This document shows positions 50,844 through 60,244 of a stretch of DNA of 64,000 bases, piece after piece. Made by a program: the position numbers and the translations under genes. A model generated the notes under the pieces. It saw only the letters and a list, made by a program, of their open reading frames with translations, was not told where the DNA came from and did not search any database. The stretch lies in contig NZ_JBBKTX010000022.1 in the NCBI RefSeq assembly GCF_044962685.1, positions 1 to 64,000 of the forward strand. Reading direction: 5' to 3'. This stretch comes from Oceanobacter antarcticus. GTDB lineage: Bacteria; Pseudomonadota; Gammaproteobacteria; Pseudomonadales; Oceanobacteraceae. Position 1 is the stretch's first letter; every line of letters starts with the position of its first letter.

Positions 50844-51665
50844 TCAGAAGCGCTTGCCGCTGGTCGCTGCCTCTACATATTCACCCTGGAACGGCAGCGC
50901 GGAAATACGATCCACTTGTTCGTTGATCCAGGTTTCAGTCAATTCGTTTAATACGGCGGTACTTAACCCTTCCGTCTCGATGGCTTCACGAATAACCAGC
51001 CGGATGACGCCGGGAGATTTGACCCAATGGGTGTTAGGCCAGCGCTCAGAGGAGTTATGGGCGACAGTAATCACCGGTGCGGCTGTTTTCGTCGCCAGCA
51101 TGGCACCACCCTTGGAAAATGCCTTGCGTTTGCCTGACGGGATGCGGCTGCCTTCCGGGAATACCAGCACATGAATACCCGCCTTCAGCCGTATTTCCCC
51201 TTGCTGGATTACCTGCTTGAGGGCATTGGTTTTTTTATTACGATCAATAAAAATCGGCTGGATCAGCTGCAAACCCCAGCCAAAAAATGGCAAATAGGAA
51301 AGCTCCTTCTTGACCACCTGAACGTGTGGGTAAATCAGCGTCGGCAGCATAAAGGTTTCCCAGGTGCTCTGATGTTTGCTGATAATCACGTAACCACGGC
51401 CATCACTGGGGATGTTATCGCGCCCTTCCACTTCACAGCGAATGCCGACGATCCAGCGCAAGCCAAACATTACCAGCCGGCAATGAATACCCATGACCCA
51501 ATAATTGCGTGCCTTGAGCGGTAAAAACAAACCGACCAGCAGGCTGGGTATAAACCAGATAATAGTCACTACCGCCAGCCAGATATAAAACAGCACACTG
51601 CGCAGTTTATGGCTGAGGGGAGGGTTTGGAGTATCGGCAACGGCCGAAGGACTGGAGCTGTTCAT
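50844..51665 (-). CDS. plsC: 1-acyl-sn-glycerol-3-phosphate acyltransferase (PlsC family)
   Basis: The 273-residue membrane enzyme probably adds the second acyl chain to lysophosphatidic acid. Two N-terminal helices (about 22-50) precede the acyltransferase motifs: SKHQSTWETF (HX4E rather than HX4D, a known variant), IFIDRNKK, VFPEGSRIPSGKRKAFSKGGA and APVITVAHNS. It is 170 bases downstream of gmhB on the same strand. It may instead be a paralogue specialised in another acyl transfer, since another PlsC could exist elsewhere. Confidence 0.88.
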   Translation of the reverse strand: MNSSSPSAVADTPNPPLSHKLRSVLFYIWLAVVTIIWFIPSLLVGLFLPLKARNYWVMGIHCRLVMFGLRWIVGIRCEVEGRDNIPSDGRGYVIISKHQSTWETFMLPTLIYPHVQVVKKELSYLPFFGWGLQLIQPIFIDRNKKTNALKQVIQQGEIRLKAGIHVLVFPEGSRIPSGKRKAFSKGGAMLATKTAAPVITVAHNSSERWPNTHWVKSPGVIRLVIREAIETEGLSTAVLNELTETWINEQVDRISALPFQGEYVEAATSGKRF

Positions 51666-51835
51666 AGTGCTGAAGAAGCCTTGTTGAAAATCAAACTGTC
51701 GGCGTGTTTATACCATTGCCATGCGGTTTTGATTGTTACGTCATTTCCTATGACTGTTTCCCTGTGGGCACCACAATCCATGAGGCAAATTACCTGATCC
51801 CTGCTCGACAAACCATGCCACCGAGACAGTATTTG

Positions 51836-52387
51836 TTAAATTTCCGGGCCGAGCAGTTGATTCACCCAGGCTTCCAGGTCATTAAAGACGGTAACGGCCT
51901 GCAACGATGAATCCGTCGCCAGCTTGCCTTCCGCTGCCCGGCCTTTGCCAGTACGTAGCAGAATCGGAGTACATCCGGCGGCGATACCGGCTTCAAGATC
52001 CCGAATTGAATCTCCCACCATGATAGCCCCTCGGGCCGAGATCCCTAGCGCCTGTTCAATCTGGTGGATCAGGCCGGGCAGGGGTTTGCGGCAAAGACAG
52101 TGATCATCCGGGCCATGGGGACACCAGGCGATATGGGCTATTTTGCCACCTTCGGCCTCGACCAGTGCGGTCATTTTGGCGTGCATCGCATCCAGGTCGT
52201 GCTGACTGAAATAGCCACGGGCCAAGCCCGATTGATTGGTGGCTACCGCGACCTGATAACCCGCCTGACACAGCCGGGCGACTGCCCTGGCACTACCGGG
52301 AATAGGAATCCATTCCGCCGCCGATTTGACATAGGCGTCGGAATCCTGGTTCAGGACACCATCACGGTCGAGGATAATCAGTTTCAT
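51836..52387 (-). CDS. gmhB: D-glycero-beta-D-manno-heptose 1,7-bisphosphate 7-phosphatase GmhB
   Basis: GmhB removes the 7-phosphate in ADP-heptose synthesis for lipopolysaccharide core. The 183-residue HAD protein has the nucleophile motif IILDRDGVLNQD, VATNQSGLARGYF, the zinc-binding WCPHGPDDHCLCRKPLPG (about 93-110) and VGDSIRDLEAG. All catalytic and zinc residues are present. Short intergenic distances on both sides; the pigment cluster begins 127 bases upstream. Confidence 0.95.
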   Translation of the reverse strand: MKLIILDRDGVLNQDSDAYVKSAAEWIPIPGSARAVARLCQAGYQVAVATNQSGLARGYFSQHDLDAMHAKMTALVEAEGGKIAHIAWCPHGPDDHCLCRKPLPGLIHQIEQALGISARGAIMVGDSIRDLEAGIAAGCTPILLRTGKGRAAEGKLATDSSLQAVTVFNDLEAWVNQLLGPEI

Positions 52388-52514
52388 GGTTTGGCTCCGG
52401 CTGGGATGGTACCAGTATACCCAAGGTTACCCTGGCGGAATAAAAGCAATTGCTTCCGGGTATCCGGTTTCTTGCCCCTGGAACAGAACGACCGACAGCA
52501 GCAGCAGCGGCAGG

Positions 52515-53510
52515 TCAGGGTGTCTTTGATGGATTTTTGTCCCTGGATGGGCGGGGTTTTTCCCAGAAGTCGAAAAAGTTGAACCACTGAGTCGGAAAGC
52601 GCAGCGCCAACCCTTCGAGCCAGTGGGCATAATCCTGAGCGGCGTTAGCGAGTGCCTGCTGGCGGTGTTTGCGGTCGAGCAGCAGGCGCTTGGTATAAGG
52701 GGTAAAGTCAACAAGGAAGCGATTGTCGTCACCACGTAAACAGGCCATAAAATACACCGGACACTTCAGAATCGAGGCCAGAATAAACGGCCCCTCGGGC
52801 AAGTAGGCGGGAGCACCAAGAAAATCAGCCGTCAGGCTGCGCTCACGATGTTGCACCGACGTCCGGTCGGCGACAATCACAATAAACTCACCACGCTCGA
52901 TTTTGTCCAGCATCATAACGGCTGTTTCCGGGCCGAACGACGTCACTTCGATCAGGTTCAGACCGGCATCCGGAGCGACTTTTTGCAGCAGTTGATTGAA
53001 TTTGACGGCATTGCGGGTATGCACCACCGCGTTGATTTTCAGGGTCGGAATCTGTTGGCCAATCGCCCGGCAGATTTCCATATTACCGTGATGGGAAATC
53101 AGAATGATGCCCCCCTGGCCACTGCCGACGGCTTGCTGCATGGTCTGAAAATTACGGAAATCGACATCATTAACATGGATGTCCCCGGCCCAGGCCGAAA
53201 TTTTGTCGAGGGCAGAAAAGCCAAACGCCAGAAACTGACGAAAGGGTCTGGGCTGCCATTCGGGCATACCCAATCGGAGCCGGTGTTGTGCGACTCTGTG
53301 CTGAAAATTCTGTGCCGCCTGCCGCTGTACCCTGGCGCTCAGGTAGAACCAGCCAATCACAAAAAATGCCACCACCGAAAACGCTGGTTGCCCTAGATAA
53401 CGGTAAAACCACAACAGCAGTGTCATGCCCAAGGAGGAGCCTTTTTCGGTCACGTCAGACCAATGCTGGCTCTTGTTCGATGGTGGGTCGCTGGGCGGCT
53501 GTTGCTTCAT
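52515..53510 (-). CDS. LpxL/HtrB-like lipid acyltransferase of the aryl-polyene cluster
   Basis: The 331-residue protein has an N-terminal membrane helix region (about 28-60) and the lysophospholipid/lipid A acyltransferase core with SHHGNMEICRA (HX4E, about 139-149), VADRTSVQHRERSL and FLGAPAYLPEGPFILA. Such enzymes in aryl-polyene clusters are thought to attach the polyene chain to a lipid anchor. It overlaps the glycosyltransferase gene by ATGA. A general lipid A role is possible, but the context argues for pigment lipid assembly. Confidence 0.85.
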   Translation of the reverse strand: MKQQPPSDPPSNKSQHWSDVTEKGSSLGMTLLLWFYRYLGQPAFSVVAFFVIGWFYLSARVQRQAAQNFQHRVAQHRLRLGMPEWQPRPFRQFLAFGFSALDKISAWAGDIHVNDVDFRNFQTMQQAVGSGQGGIILISHHGNMEICRAIGQQIPTLKINAVVHTRNAVKFNQLLQKVAPDAGLNLIEVTSFGPETAVMMLDKIERGEFIVIVADRTSVQHRERSLTADFLGAPAYLPEGPFILASILKCPVYFMACLRGDDNRFLVDFTPYTKRLLLDRKHRQQALANAAQDYAHWLEGLALRFPTQWFNFFDFWEKPRPSRDKNPSKTP

Positions 53511-54265
53511 GGCCGTTTCTGCAGCGCCGCAGCGGGTCGCAGTTTCCGACCCAGCAGCATCGGCAGGCGCACCAGCATGCCAAAGAAGAGACGGGTGTGC
53601 ATCCAGCTGATCATCAGATTGTCACGCCAGACCCGGAAGTTGGAGGTGCCTCCTTCCGGATAGATAACTCGGGTAGGTATAAACAGTACCGGCGTCCCTT
53701 GCCAGTAAAGACGCACCATCACCTCGGTATCGAAGTCCATGCGTCTGCCAATACGTACCTTGTTGCTGAGTGCTACAAACGCTGCCAGCGGGTAGACACG
53801 AAAGCCGCACATGGAGTCTGGAATGGTCAATGACAGGGTTTCGATCCATACCCATACATGGGTGGCGTAACGGCCGTAGAGGCGCGCCTTGGGCACTGAG
53901 CTGTCGTAAAGCGGTTGGCCGCTAACCAGCGCTTCGGGATGCGCTCGGGATCGTTCGATCAACCGTGGAATATCGTCCAGGTTGTGCTGGCCATCAGCAT
54001 CCACCTGCAGGGCATGGCTGTAACCTCGTTGGCTGGCGAGCTGGATAGCAGAGATCACCGCAGCGCCTTTACCGGCGTTAACCGTTTTAGTCAGTAGCTC
54101 AACATTATTAAAACCATCACAGACCTGACGGATACGGACACCGTGTTCGGCTGCTGAGCCATCGTCAATCACCACTATGGGCAGGTGGTACGGCTGCAAG
54201 CCCGTCAGCGTTGCCTGCAATGTGGTGGAATGGTTGTAGCAGGGAATAATGAAGCAATAGCTCAC
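53507..54265 (-). CDS. Family 2 glycosyltransferase of the aryl-polyene cluster
   Basis: The 252-residue GT2 enzyme starts MSYCFIIPCYNHSTTLQATLTGL, carries VVIDDGSA and the metal-binding QVDADGQHNLDD (DxD, about 94-105), and has a hydrophobic C-terminal part (about 195-245). It probably transfers a sugar to the lipid or head group that anchors the polyene. It is 15 bases after the carrier-protein gene and overlaps the acyltransferase. Confidence 0.9.
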   Translation of the reverse strand: MSYCFIIPCYNHSTTLQATLTGLQPYHLPIVVIDDGSAAEHGVRIRQVCDGFNNVELLTKTVNAGKGAAVISAIQLASQRGYSHALQVDADGQHNLDDIPRLIERSRAHPEALVSGQPLYDSSVPKARLYGRYATHVWVWIETLSLTIPDSMCGFRVYPLAAFVALSNKVRIGRRMDFDTEVMVRLYWQGTPVLFIPTRVIYPEGGTSNFRVWRDNLMISWMHTRLFFGMLVRLPMLLGRKLRPAAALQKRP

Positions 54266-54280
54266 GTGGCTGGCCTCGAA

Positions 54281-54541
54281 TCAGGCTTGGGTTCGGGATT
54301 CGACCAGTTTCACCAGCGCACTGACAGAGGCGAAGTGCTGACGGTTTTCTTCAGAGTCGTCGGTCAGGGCGATATTGAACTGTTTCTTGATCGCCACACC
54401 CAGCTCCAGTGCATCAATCGAATCCAGTCCGAGTCCGTCGCCAAACAGAGGGGCGTCGTTTTCGATGTCATCAGGACGGATGTCTTCCAGATTCAGGGTA
54501 TCAATGATCAGTTGCTTGATCTGGAACTCTAAAGTATTCAA
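54281..54541 (-). CDS. Acyl carrier protein of the aryl-polyene cluster
   Basis: I start at TTG 54541, seven bases after AAGGAT, giving 86 residues (MNTLEFQIKQLIIDTLNLEDI); the ATG at 54565 has no ribosome site. The phosphopantetheine attachment serine lies in GLGLDSIDALELGV (about residue 39), and the chain ends in a helical acidic tail. It should carry the growing polyene. Only one carrier protein is in the window; such clusters usually encode two. Confidence 0.93.
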   Translation of the reverse strand: MNTLEFQIKQLIIDTLNLEDIRPDDIENDAPLFGDGLGLDSIDALELGVAIKKQFNIALTDDSEENRQHFASVSALVKLVESRTQA

Positions 54542-54762
54542 CGACAGTATCCTTTGCTGGGGCATTTTCGGGGGAAGGTAAAAAGGCGGCTATTATCCAT
54601 TCTCGTCCGGTATTATGCCAGCGGGTCTGGGTTACCGCCGCCCTGACGGAGCATCAGCCCGAGATAGGCGTCATTCGTATTCTGTGGTATTAACGCCGGC
54701 TCTGCACGGACGCCATCGCGGCGTACCCAGAGTAATCAAAATCAACTATCAAAGGATGAAGC

Positions 54763-56001
54763 ATGACGGATCGGAAGCAGTCAGCAGACGTCGTTATTAT
54801 TGGTGCCGGCCCTGCTGGTGCGGTGGCGGGAGCCCTGCTGAAACGCAAAGGATACCGGGTGGTTATTCTGGAAAAGCAGACGTTCCCACGCTTTTCGATT
54901 GGCGAAAGCCTGTTGCCACAGTGCATGGCATTCATCGAGCAGGCCGGTATGTTGGATGCAGTGCGAGCGGCTGGTTTTCAGTATAAAAACGGTGCCGCAT
55001 TTCGTTACCAGGAGCAGTACAGTTTTTTCGATTTTCGTGAAAAGTTTACCCCAGGCTGGGGCACCACGTTTCAGGTTCAGCGGGGTAATTTCGACAAGAT
55101 CCTTGCCGATTCAGCGGCTGAGCAGGGAGTAAGTATTCACTATCAGCATGAAATCACAGCGGTCGATAACCGGGACGATGGGGTGACGGTGAGTGGCCTG
55201 GATGCCACCGGCAAGCCATTCAGCATAGCAGGTCGCTTCCTGCTCGATGCCAGCGGTTTTGGCCGGGTGTTACCGCGTTTGTTGGCGCTGGAGTCGCCCT
55301 CCGGGTTCCCACTGCGGCAGTCGTTATTTACCCATGTGGTCGACCACATCGGTGATGAGCAACACGACCGCAATAAAATTCTGATCACCATTCACCCGCA
55401 ACATCGGGATGTCTGGTATTGGCTGATTCCGTTTGGCAACGGTACTTGTTCATTGGGTGTCGTGGCAGAACCGTCGTTTTTTGAGCGTTATAGCGAACTG
55501 AAGCCGGAAGCCCGTTTACGTACTCTGGTGCAGCAAGATCCGGCGCTGAGCCAGCTGCTGGCCAAGGCTGAATTTAATCAGCCAGTGCGGGAAATTCATG
55601 GCTATGCCGCCAACGTCAGCAGCCTGTGCGGGCCGGGTTACGCCTTGTTGGGCAACGCCGGGGAATTTCTCGACCCGGTGTTTTCGTCTGGTGTGACGAT
55701 TGCGCTGAAATCCGCCAGCCTGGCGGCGGAAGTGTTGGATCGTCACTTGTCGGGTGACGCGGTGGATTGGCAGCAAGACTACGCCAAACCGCTGAAGCAG
55801 GGGGTGGATGTGTTCCGGGTGTTTGTGGAATCCTGGTACGACGGCCGTTTTCAGGATGCCATTTTTTACGCCGGTGCCAACGTTGATATTCGCAAGATGA
55901 TCAGCTCGATTCTGGCCGGTTATGCCTGGGATCAGGCCAATCCGTTTGTCAGTCAGGCGGAACGTCGCCTGAATGCCATCGTGGAGATTTGCCGGGGCTG
56001 A
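54763..56001 (+). CDS. FAD-dependent oxidoreductase with flavin-halogenase motifs
   Basis: The 412-residue protein has the dinucleotide fold VVIIGAGPAGAVAGALL (9-25), the FIGESLLP segment (RFSIGESLLPQ, about 43-53), lysine in AAGFQYKNGAAF (about 70-81) and VWYWLIPF (about 222-229), which fits the flavin-halogenase WxWxIP pattern. These are the marks of FADH2-dependent halogenases and close non-halogenating relatives. In a pigment cluster it could halogenate the aryl head group, as in brominated xanthomonadins. It is the only cluster gene on the plus strand here, convergent with the downstream ketosynthase. Halogenation itself is inferred. Confidence 0.8.
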   Translation: MTDRKQSADVVIIGAGPAGAVAGALLKRKGYRVVILEKQTFPRFSIGESLLPQCMAFIEQAGMLDAVRAAGFQYKNGAAFRYQEQYSFFDFREKFTPGWGTTFQVQRGNFDKILADSAAEQGVSIHYQHEITAVDNRDDGVTVSGLDATGKPFSIAGRFLLDASGFGRVLPRLLALESPSGFPLRQSLFTHVVDHIGDEQHDRNKILITIHPQHRDVWYWLIPFGNGTCSLGVVAEPSFFERYSELKPEARLRTLVQQDPALSQLLAKAEFNQPVREIHGYAANVSSLCGPGYALLGNAGEFLDPVFSSGVTIALKSASLAAEVLDRHLSGDAVDWQQDYAKPLKQGVDVFRVFVESWYDGRFQDAIFYAGANVDIRKMISSILAGYAWDQANPFVSQAERRLNAIVEICRG

Positions 56002-56047
56002 CACCAGCGAGCTGATGTTTGAATGCCCGCTGTTTGGCGTTTCAGAA

Positions 56048-57271
56048 TCAGCGCCAGCGCTTCAGGATCAGTGAGGTATTGATACCACCAAACGCAAAGT
56101 TGTTGCTCATGACATGGTCGGTCTCAAGGTGACGCGGCTGCCCCATAATGTAATCCAGATCGGCACAGTCGCTGTCGGGATGAGTCAGGTTGGCGGTGGC
56201 GTGAAACCAGCCCTCATTCATCATATGGATGCTGACAATGGCTTCCAGCGCGCCGCAAGCCCCCAGGGTGTGGCCGGTAAAACTCTTGAATGAGCTGATC
56301 GGTTTCTTCCCCAGCACCTGAAAGGTGGCCTGGCTTTCCGCCACATCACCACGGTCGGTGGCGGTGCCGTGGGCACTGACATAACCGATATCAGCCGGGG
56401 TTAGTCCGGCATCGCGCAGCGACATTTCCATGGCTACTTGCATGGTGGTGGCGTTGGGTTGGGTAATGTGTGCGCCATCCGAATTGGTACCGAAACCAAC
56501 GATTTCCGCCAGAATGGTGGCTCCTCGTTCAAGGGCAGATTCCAACGTTTCCAGAATCACAATCCCGGCGCCTTCGCCAATCACCAGACCGTCACGATCC
56601 TGGTCAAACGGGCGTGGTGCCAGATCCGGGTTGGCGTTATTGGTGCTGGTGGCAAACAGGGTGTCGAACACCGCTGCCTGAGTGGCGCTGAGTTCTTCAC
56701 AGCCACCGGCCACCATCATTTTTTGATGGCCATATTTGATGGCTTCGTAGGCATAACCAATGCCCTGGCTGCCGGATGTACAGGCGCTGGAGGTGGTGAT
56801 GATGCGGCCTTTCAAGCCGAAGAACACGCCAATATTCACCGGTGCGGTATGCGGCATCATGCGTACATAAGAGGTGGCGTTCAGACCGTTCACCGAATGG
56901 TTAAACAGCATCTGGCCAAATTCCCCAATGGCATCCGGGGTGCCGGAGGACGACCCGACAGCCACGCCCATACGGCCATCCTGAATACATGGATCATCGA
57001 GCAAGCCAGCCTGTTGCAGTGCCAGTTCGGTGGCGCGAGTGGCCATCACCGACATCCGGCCCATGCTGCGTACAGCCTTACGGGTATAGTGTGACGGTTT
57101 TTCAAAGTCATCGACCGGGCCACCCAGGCGGGTATTCAGACCTTCGTATTTGTCCCAGCTTTCGATATAACGGATGCCAGTCGTTAAGGCCCTGAGATTG
57201 GCAGCAATGGTGTCCCAGTCCTGGCCAATCGGTGAAATGGCCGACATGCCGGTAATCACAACGCGTTTCAT
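56048..57271 (-). CDS. Beta-ketoacyl-ACP synthase II-like ketosynthase
   Basis: The 407-residue condensing enzyme starts at the ATG at 57271 (MKRVVITGMSAISPIGQDWDTIAANLR), sharing TGATG with the ketoreductase stop. The catalytic triad is complete: Cys in TSSACTSGSQGIG (about 163), His in SAHGTATDRGD and His in SFTGHTLGACGALE. It ends FAFGGINTSLILKRW. In the aryl-polyene pathway it elongates the aryl-primed chain with malonyl-ACP. Confidence 0.95.
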   Translation of the reverse strand: MKRVVITGMSAISPIGQDWDTIAANLRALTTGIRYIESWDKYEGLNTRLGGPVDDFEKPSHYTRKAVRSMGRMSVMATRATELALQQAGLLDDPCIQDGRMGVAVGSSSGTPDAIGEFGQMLFNHSVNGLNATSYVRMMPHTAPVNIGVFFGLKGRIITTSSACTSGSQGIGYAYEAIKYGHQKMMVAGGCEELSATQAAVFDTLFATSTNNANPDLAPRPFDQDRDGLVIGEGAGIVILETLESALERGATILAEIVGFGTNSDGAHITQPNATTMQVAMEMSLRDAGLTPADIGYVSAHGTATDRGDVAESQATFQVLGKKPISSFKSFTGHTLGACGALEAIVSIHMMNEGWFHATANLTHPDSDCADLDYIMGQPRHLETDHVMSNNFAFGGINTSLILKRWR

Positions 57272-58002
57272 CAGCACATACCACCGTTGACAGAAATCAC
57301 CTGGCGGGTCACATAACCCGCATCCTCAGACATCAGGAAACTGACTGCGGCTGCCACTTCTTCCGGACGGCCCATACGTCTGGCCGGAATCATTTTCATT
57401 GCCTCATCGATATGCACGCCTTCGATCATATCGGTTTCAATCAGGCCAGGGGCAACACAATTGACGGTGATGTTGCGTTTGGCCAGTTCGACCGCCAGCG
57501 CCTTGCAGGCACCAATCAGACCGGCTTTGGAAGCGGAATAGTTCACTTGGCCGCGGTTGCCGGTAATGCCGGATACCGATGACATGGCCACAATTCGGCC
57601 CGGCTTGCGCCGCCGTACCATCGGCATGGTTAACGGCTGCACCACGTTGAAAAAACCATCCAGATTGGTGTGAATCACGGTGTCCCAGTCGTCTTCGGAC
57701 ATGGCTGGAAAGGCATTGTCGCGGGTCAGGCCAGCGTTGCAGACAATACCGTAATAGGTGCCGTGGGCTTCGATATCCGCCAGCAAAATGTCACGGCAGC
57801 GACTGCGATCGGCAATATCAAATTGCAGTATCCGTGCCTGGCGGCCGATGGTGAGAATCTGCTGCTGCACCTGTTTCGCTTCGGCGCGATTACTGCGGCA
57901 ATGCACCACAATATCGAAGCCCTCGCGGGCCAGCCGCAGGGCGATGGCCTTGCCGATGCCACGGCTGGAGCCGGTAATAAATACAGTGCTGGATTCAGAC
58001 AT
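57271..58002 (-). CDS. 3-oxoacyl-ACP reductase (FabG-like) of the aryl-polyene cluster
   Basis: A 243-residue short-chain dehydrogenase. The NADPH site is ITGSSRGIGKAIALRLAREG (9-28), the catalytic Ser is in AMSSVSGITGNRGQ and Tyr-x3-Lys is YSASKAGLIGACKALA (about 150-165). It reduces the ketone after each condensation. It overlaps the dehydratase gene by eight bases upstream and touches the ketosynthase start downstream. Confidence 0.95.
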   Translation of the reverse strand: MSESSTVFITGSSRGIGKAIALRLAREGFDIVVHCRSNRAEAKQVQQQILTIGRQARILQFDIADRSRCRDILLADIEAHGTYYGIVCNAGLTRDNAFPAMSEDDWDTVIHTNLDGFFNVVQPLTMPMVRRRKPGRIVAMSSVSGITGNRGQVNYSASKAGLIGACKALAVELAKRNITVNCVAPGLIETDMIEGVHIDEAMKMIPARRMGRPEEVAAAVSFLMSEDAGYVTRQVISVNGGMC

Positions 58003-58471
58003 TGTGTTGTCCTTTGACAGATTCCATAAAATTGCTGACGTCTTGGGGTTGAAATACGTTCAGCCGCGCTTGCTGCTGTTCCTGGTCAAAGCGGATGCTG
58101 CAGTCAAACGAGCCCAATCCGCTGCTGTCCTGTAATAAGCGTTCCACCTGGATGTGCAGCCGCGCACCCACCGGAAAACAGCTGCAACTGCTGCTGAAGC
58201 GGCGGCTGCCCAACAGAAAACCAACCCGTACGGCAGTGCCCTCCTGTTTGGCGGCAGTGCCTGCCCAGGCGGCAATGGCCTGGGCCATATACTCAATGCC
58301 GACCCAGCCCGGTACGCCGTCGGGGCCACAAAAAGAGGACTGCGGCTGAATCACGACCTCGGCACAGAGGCTGTCGGCGTCATACGCCAGAATACGATCC
58401 AGCAGACTCATTTCGCCGCGATGGGGAACCAGCTCCTCGACGGTGAAGGCAGGGGTCGGATCAATCGCCAT
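57995..58471 (-). CDS. 3-hydroxyacyl-ACP dehydratase (hotdog) of the aryl-polyene cluster
   Basis: I choose the ATG at 58471 (MAIDPTPAFTVEELVPHRGEMSLLDRILAYD), giving 158 residues. PHRGEMSLLD (about 15-24) carries the likely catalytic histidine of FabA/Z-like ApeP enzymes, and GWVGIEYMAQAIAAWAGT is the long hotdog helix. It forms the trans double bonds that conjugate the polyene. The start overlaps the second ketosynthase stop. Confidence 0.88.
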   Translation of the reverse strand: MAIDPTPAFTVEELVPHRGEMSLLDRILAYDADSLCAEVVIQPQSSFCGPDGVPGWVGIEYMAQAIAAWAGTAAKQEGTAVRVGFLLGSRRFSSSCSCFPVGARLHIQVERLLQDSSGLGSFDCSIRFDQEQQQARLNVFQPQDVSNFMESVKGQHNV

Positions 58472-59648
58472 AAATACGCTCGAATAACAGGGAAATATTG
58501 TTGCCACCAAAAGCAAATGAGTTGCTCAGGGTAAAGACCGGTGGATGATCCAGTTTCAAACCTGCCGTAACGAGGCGGAGCGGCGCCAGTGCCGGATCAG
58601 GCACCCCGTCCCAGCGATGTGGCGGTAAACGGCCATCCTGTTGCATCGTCAGCCAGCAGAACGCCGCTTCAATGGCACCGGCAGCCCCCAGCGTATGGCC
58701 AGTCAAGGCCTTGGTTGAAGAGGCCGCTACCCGGTCGCCAAACAGGCGGAATACCGCCTGGCTTTCCATGCGGTCATTTTGCTCAGTAGCCGTGCCATGC
58801 AGGTTGATATAGGACACCTGTTCGGGATTCAACTGGCGTTGTTGCAGCGCCTGACTCATGGCGGCGATGGCCCCCGCGCCTTGCGGGTGCGGGGCAGAAA
58901 TATGATGGGCGTCAGATGATTCACCGACCCCCGCCAGAGCCACCGCCGCCGGTTCTTTGCTCATGATAAACAAGGCCGCCCCTTCGCCGATATTGATACC
59001 GTCGCGATGGGCACTGAACGGGGCACACACCGCCGTTGCCAGGGATTCCAACGCCCCAAAACCGTTAAGCGTCATAGCCGCCAGTGAATCAACGCCACCG
59101 GCAATCACCAGATCACAGACATCCTGCTGAATCAGGCGGCGGGCGCTGGCCAGCGCCTTGGCACCGGAGGAGCAAGCAGTTGATACTACATAAGTTGGCC
59201 CTTTGGCACCGCTCCAGTCCGCCAGCGAAAGCGCCGGGGCAGACATTTCCTGAATGGCATAACGCGTGGCAGTGGCGGGTTGCTGGTGGTCAACCCAGCC
59301 TTGCACGGTGCTGAAGGCTTCCGCGATACCACTGGTGCTGCTGCCCAGCACAATGCCAATACGTTCGGCGGCAATGCCTTGGCGCATGGCTGCAAAAGCG
59401 ACCTGAAGCTGTTGCCAGGCAGACATCAGTAGCTGGTTATTGCGGGACTGGCGTGCGGCTGCAAATTGCGTCAGCGGGGGCAGCTCAGCCTTGACCTGAC
59501 CCAGGTATACCGGTGTCGACATCCATTCATCGGCCAGTGTCAGCGGTTCGGCATCCGGCTGTTGCAGGGTTTGCCAGACCTGCTCGGCACCACGTCCAAG
59601 GGAGCAGACGATTCCCAGGTGATTCAAATAAACGGGAATATCCTGCAT
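58461..59648 (-). CDS. Second beta-ketoacyl-ACP synthase of the aryl-polyene cluster
   Basis: The 395-residue ketosynthase has a complete triad: Cys in VSTACSSGAKALASA (about 160), His in NLHGTATEQND and His in KALTGHTLGAAGAIEA. The N-terminal third is more diverged than in FabF, as in cluster-specific condensing enzymes. Because the cysteine is present it is not a decarboxylated chain-length factor of the classic type. Two bases separate it from the DUF3261 gene upstream. Confidence 0.92.
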   Translation of the reverse strand: MQDIPVYLNHLGIVCSLGRGAEQVWQTLQQPDAEPLTLADEWMSTPVYLGQVKAELPPLTQFAAARQSRNNQLLMSAWQQLQVAFAAMRQGIAAERIGIVLGSSTSGIAEAFSTVQGWVDHQQPATATRYAIQEMSAPALSLADWSGAKGPTYVVSTACSSGAKALASARRLIQQDVCDLVIAGGVDSLAAMTLNGFGALESLATAVCAPFSAHRDGINIGEGAALFIMSKEPAAVALAGVGESSDAHHISAPHPQGAGAIAAMSQALQQRQLNPEQVSYINLHGTATEQNDRMESQAVFRLFGDRVAASSTKALTGHTLGAAGAIEAAFCWLTMQQDGRLPPHRWDGVPDPALAPLRLVTAGLKLDHPPVFTLSNSFAFGGNNISLLFERIYGD

Positions 59649-59650
59649 GA

Positions 59651-60244
59651 CTACTTATCCATTTCCAGAGTGTCAATTCTGATCCGCTGCTGCAGGTCAG
59701 GTATCTCGATCAGCAGCTGTGTCCAGAAGCTGTCAGCGGCTTCGGACTGCGCCGTTACCGCCTTGAATTCATACACCAGGTGCGCATCATAATATAAGCG
59801 GCGCACGCCTGGCAGCGCCTGTAACGACCAGCCGGTTCCGGCCAGGGTGGTACGAATGCTGGCCAGTGGCCAGTAGGCCAGCTGAATCTGCGCCAGCATG
59901 GTATGGGCTTGCAGCTGTTGTGGCAGCAGCGGTGAGCGTTTTTCCTCCAGTTGCTGACCGTCGTAACGAACGCGCAGCAACTCTTGCCCGGTAGCTGTCA
60001 GCCCCACCAGCACCAGCACACCTTGCTGTACCGACCAGCTGGCCAGCATGGCTTTGGCTGGTTCAGCGTCAGCGCTTACCACCTGGGTAAACTGGCCGTT
60101 GAAGGGGAAATCGGCCGGTGGTAACAACGGCGGCTGCAAGCGGTCGGGGCGAAACGTCAGCAAGCTGCAGCCAGACAACAGCACCAAACAGGTCAGCGAG
60201 AGTAGCGCCAGTGGCTTCAACATCCGCTGCATGAGGTTAGGCAT
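59651..60244 (-). CDS. DUF3261 lipoprotein of the aryl-polyene cluster
   Basis: The 197-residue protein has a lipoprotein signal (LVLLSGC, Cys about 26) and the DUF3261 body with QQLQAHTMLAQIQLAYWPLASIRTTL (about 107-133) and YYDAHLVYEFKAV. It is a constant member of aryl-polyene clusters and probably works with the MMPL exporter and LolA-like carrier to deliver the product to the outer membrane. It overlaps the exporter gene by eight bases. Confidence 0.9.
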   Translation of the reverse strand: MPNLMQRMLKPLALLSLTCLVLLSGCSLLTFRPDRLQPPLLPPADFPFNGQFTQVVSADAEPAKAMLASWSVQQGVLVLVGLTATGQELLRVRYDGQQLEEKRSPLLPQQLQAHTMLAQIQLAYWPLASIRTTLAGTGWSLQALPGVRRLYYDAHLVYEFKAVTAQSEAADSFWTQLLIEIPDLQQRIRIDTLEMDK

